5,234 nt of DNA from an uncultured Prevotellaceae bacterium (GTDB taxonomy: Bacteria > Bacteroidota > Bacteroidia > Bacteroidales > Bacteroidaceae). Both the position numbers and the translations under genes were made by a program. Location of the stretch: positions 8,507 through 13,740 of the forward strand of contig CACYKX010000136.1 in NCBI GenBank assembly GCA_902775075.1. Direction: 5' to 3'. Below, piece by piece: positions 5,088 to 5,234 of this stretch; within the stretch, counting starts at the first letter, position 1; each line of letters begins with the position of its first letter. Under the pieces are notes generated by a model. That model was not told where the DNA came from and made no database searches. It saw only the letters and a program-made list of their open reading frames with translations.

Positions 5088-5104
5088 ATGTTGAACTTCA
5101 ACAT
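5088..5104. promoter_or_regulatory. Perfect 17-bp palindrome, candidate operator upstream of the module promoter
   Basis: ATGTTGAACTTCAACAT has 8-bp arms around one central base with no mismatch. It ends 9 bp upstream of the -33 box of the minus-strand promoter (5076-5079). This is the size and position expected for a dimeric activator or repressor site. There is no following T-run on either strand, so a terminator is unlikely. Confidence 0.45.
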
Positions 5105-5160
5105 TCTGCAAAATGCTATATATCAGCACTTTACAGAGTTGCTGCCATTTCTATAATTGG

Positions 5161-5232
5161 GGGATGGCGAGGTAAAAATCGCTTAATCTGCGATTCCAGC
5201 GGGTGATTCGAGGAACAAATCAGTCCCATCTC
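5161..5232. other. Nested stem-loops at the right edge, no supported gene
   Basis: An outer helix pairs GGGATGG (5161-5167) with CCATCTC (5226-5232), seven pairs including one G-T. It encloses two hairpins: AATCGC/GCGATT (5177-5182 with 5190-5195, 7-nt loop) and TGATT/AATCA (5204-5208 with 5218-5222, 9-nt loop). The 72-nt span and 7-bp closing stem recall a tRNA, but there is no D-arm, no TTCRA loop in the right place and no U8, so I do not call one. It may be chance, an untranslated RNA, or part of a leader cut by the window edge. Confidence 0.22.
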
Positions 5233-5234
5233 AA

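Noticed and set aside
5131..5234. Minus-strand open frame of 34 codons running in from the right edge and ending in TAA at 5133-5131
   Set aside because: A run this short is expected by chance, other frames here are open for a similar length, and the peptide matches nothing I know. It could be the C-terminus of a gene outside the window, but there is no support.
5161..5234. tRNA gene
   Set aside because: The closing stem and span fit, but the D-arm, U8, the T-loop TTCRA in the right place and a plausible anticodon with a purine at 37 are missing.
1..5234. CRISPR array, insertion sequence, rRNA, or integrase attachment site
   Set aside because: I saw no regularly spaced repeats, transposase or integrase motifs, terminal inverted repeats or rRNA-like conserved stretches.

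Overview
The window looks like chromosome from a member of the Bacteroidota, most likely Prevotella/Segatella- or Bacteroides-like. The evidence is a Bacteroidota-type beta clamp and a long HtpG, a DUF3127 protein, starts that mostly lack Shine-Dalgarno sequences, several matches to the Bacteroides promoter consensus (TTTG, about 20 nt, TAnnTTTG), and a 'smalltalk' microprotein, a family I know only from this phylum. The genus cannot be fixed from the sequence alone.

Left part (1-1350): housekeeping replication genes. The 5' two thirds of dnaN (minus strand, running off the left edge) is divergent from a 137-aa OB-fold-like DUF3127 protein that ends in an SSB-type acidic tip (DDLPF). A 153-bp AT-rich gap holds back-to-back promoters for the two genes. 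A strong hairpin terminator separates the DUF3127 gene from the convergent htpG.

Middle (1362-4202): htpG (Hsp90, 685 aa, minus strand) is divergent from a 176-aa ECF-type sigma factor (plus strand). The sigma gene has a perfect vegetative promoter match. htpG lacks an obvious vegetative match and instead has a near-consensus sigma-54-like -24/-12 element. The sigma gene ends at a perfect intrinsic terminator, and no anti-sigma gene is visible.

Right part (4203-5234): a small accessory module on the minus strand. The order of transcription is a 17-bp perfect palindrome, a TACCTTTG promoter, a leader of about 108 nt, a 155-aa unrecognised protein with a Gly/Asn/Ser tail, a 126-nt spacer with interlocking inverted repeats, and a 32-aa smalltalk protein with a lipobox-like C-terminus (VTSC). 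The smalltalk gene has no visible promoter of its own, so the two genes are probably co-transcribed. This module is the least understood part of the window and the best candidate for undescribed biology. The last 130 bases have no supported gene but can form nested stem-loops.
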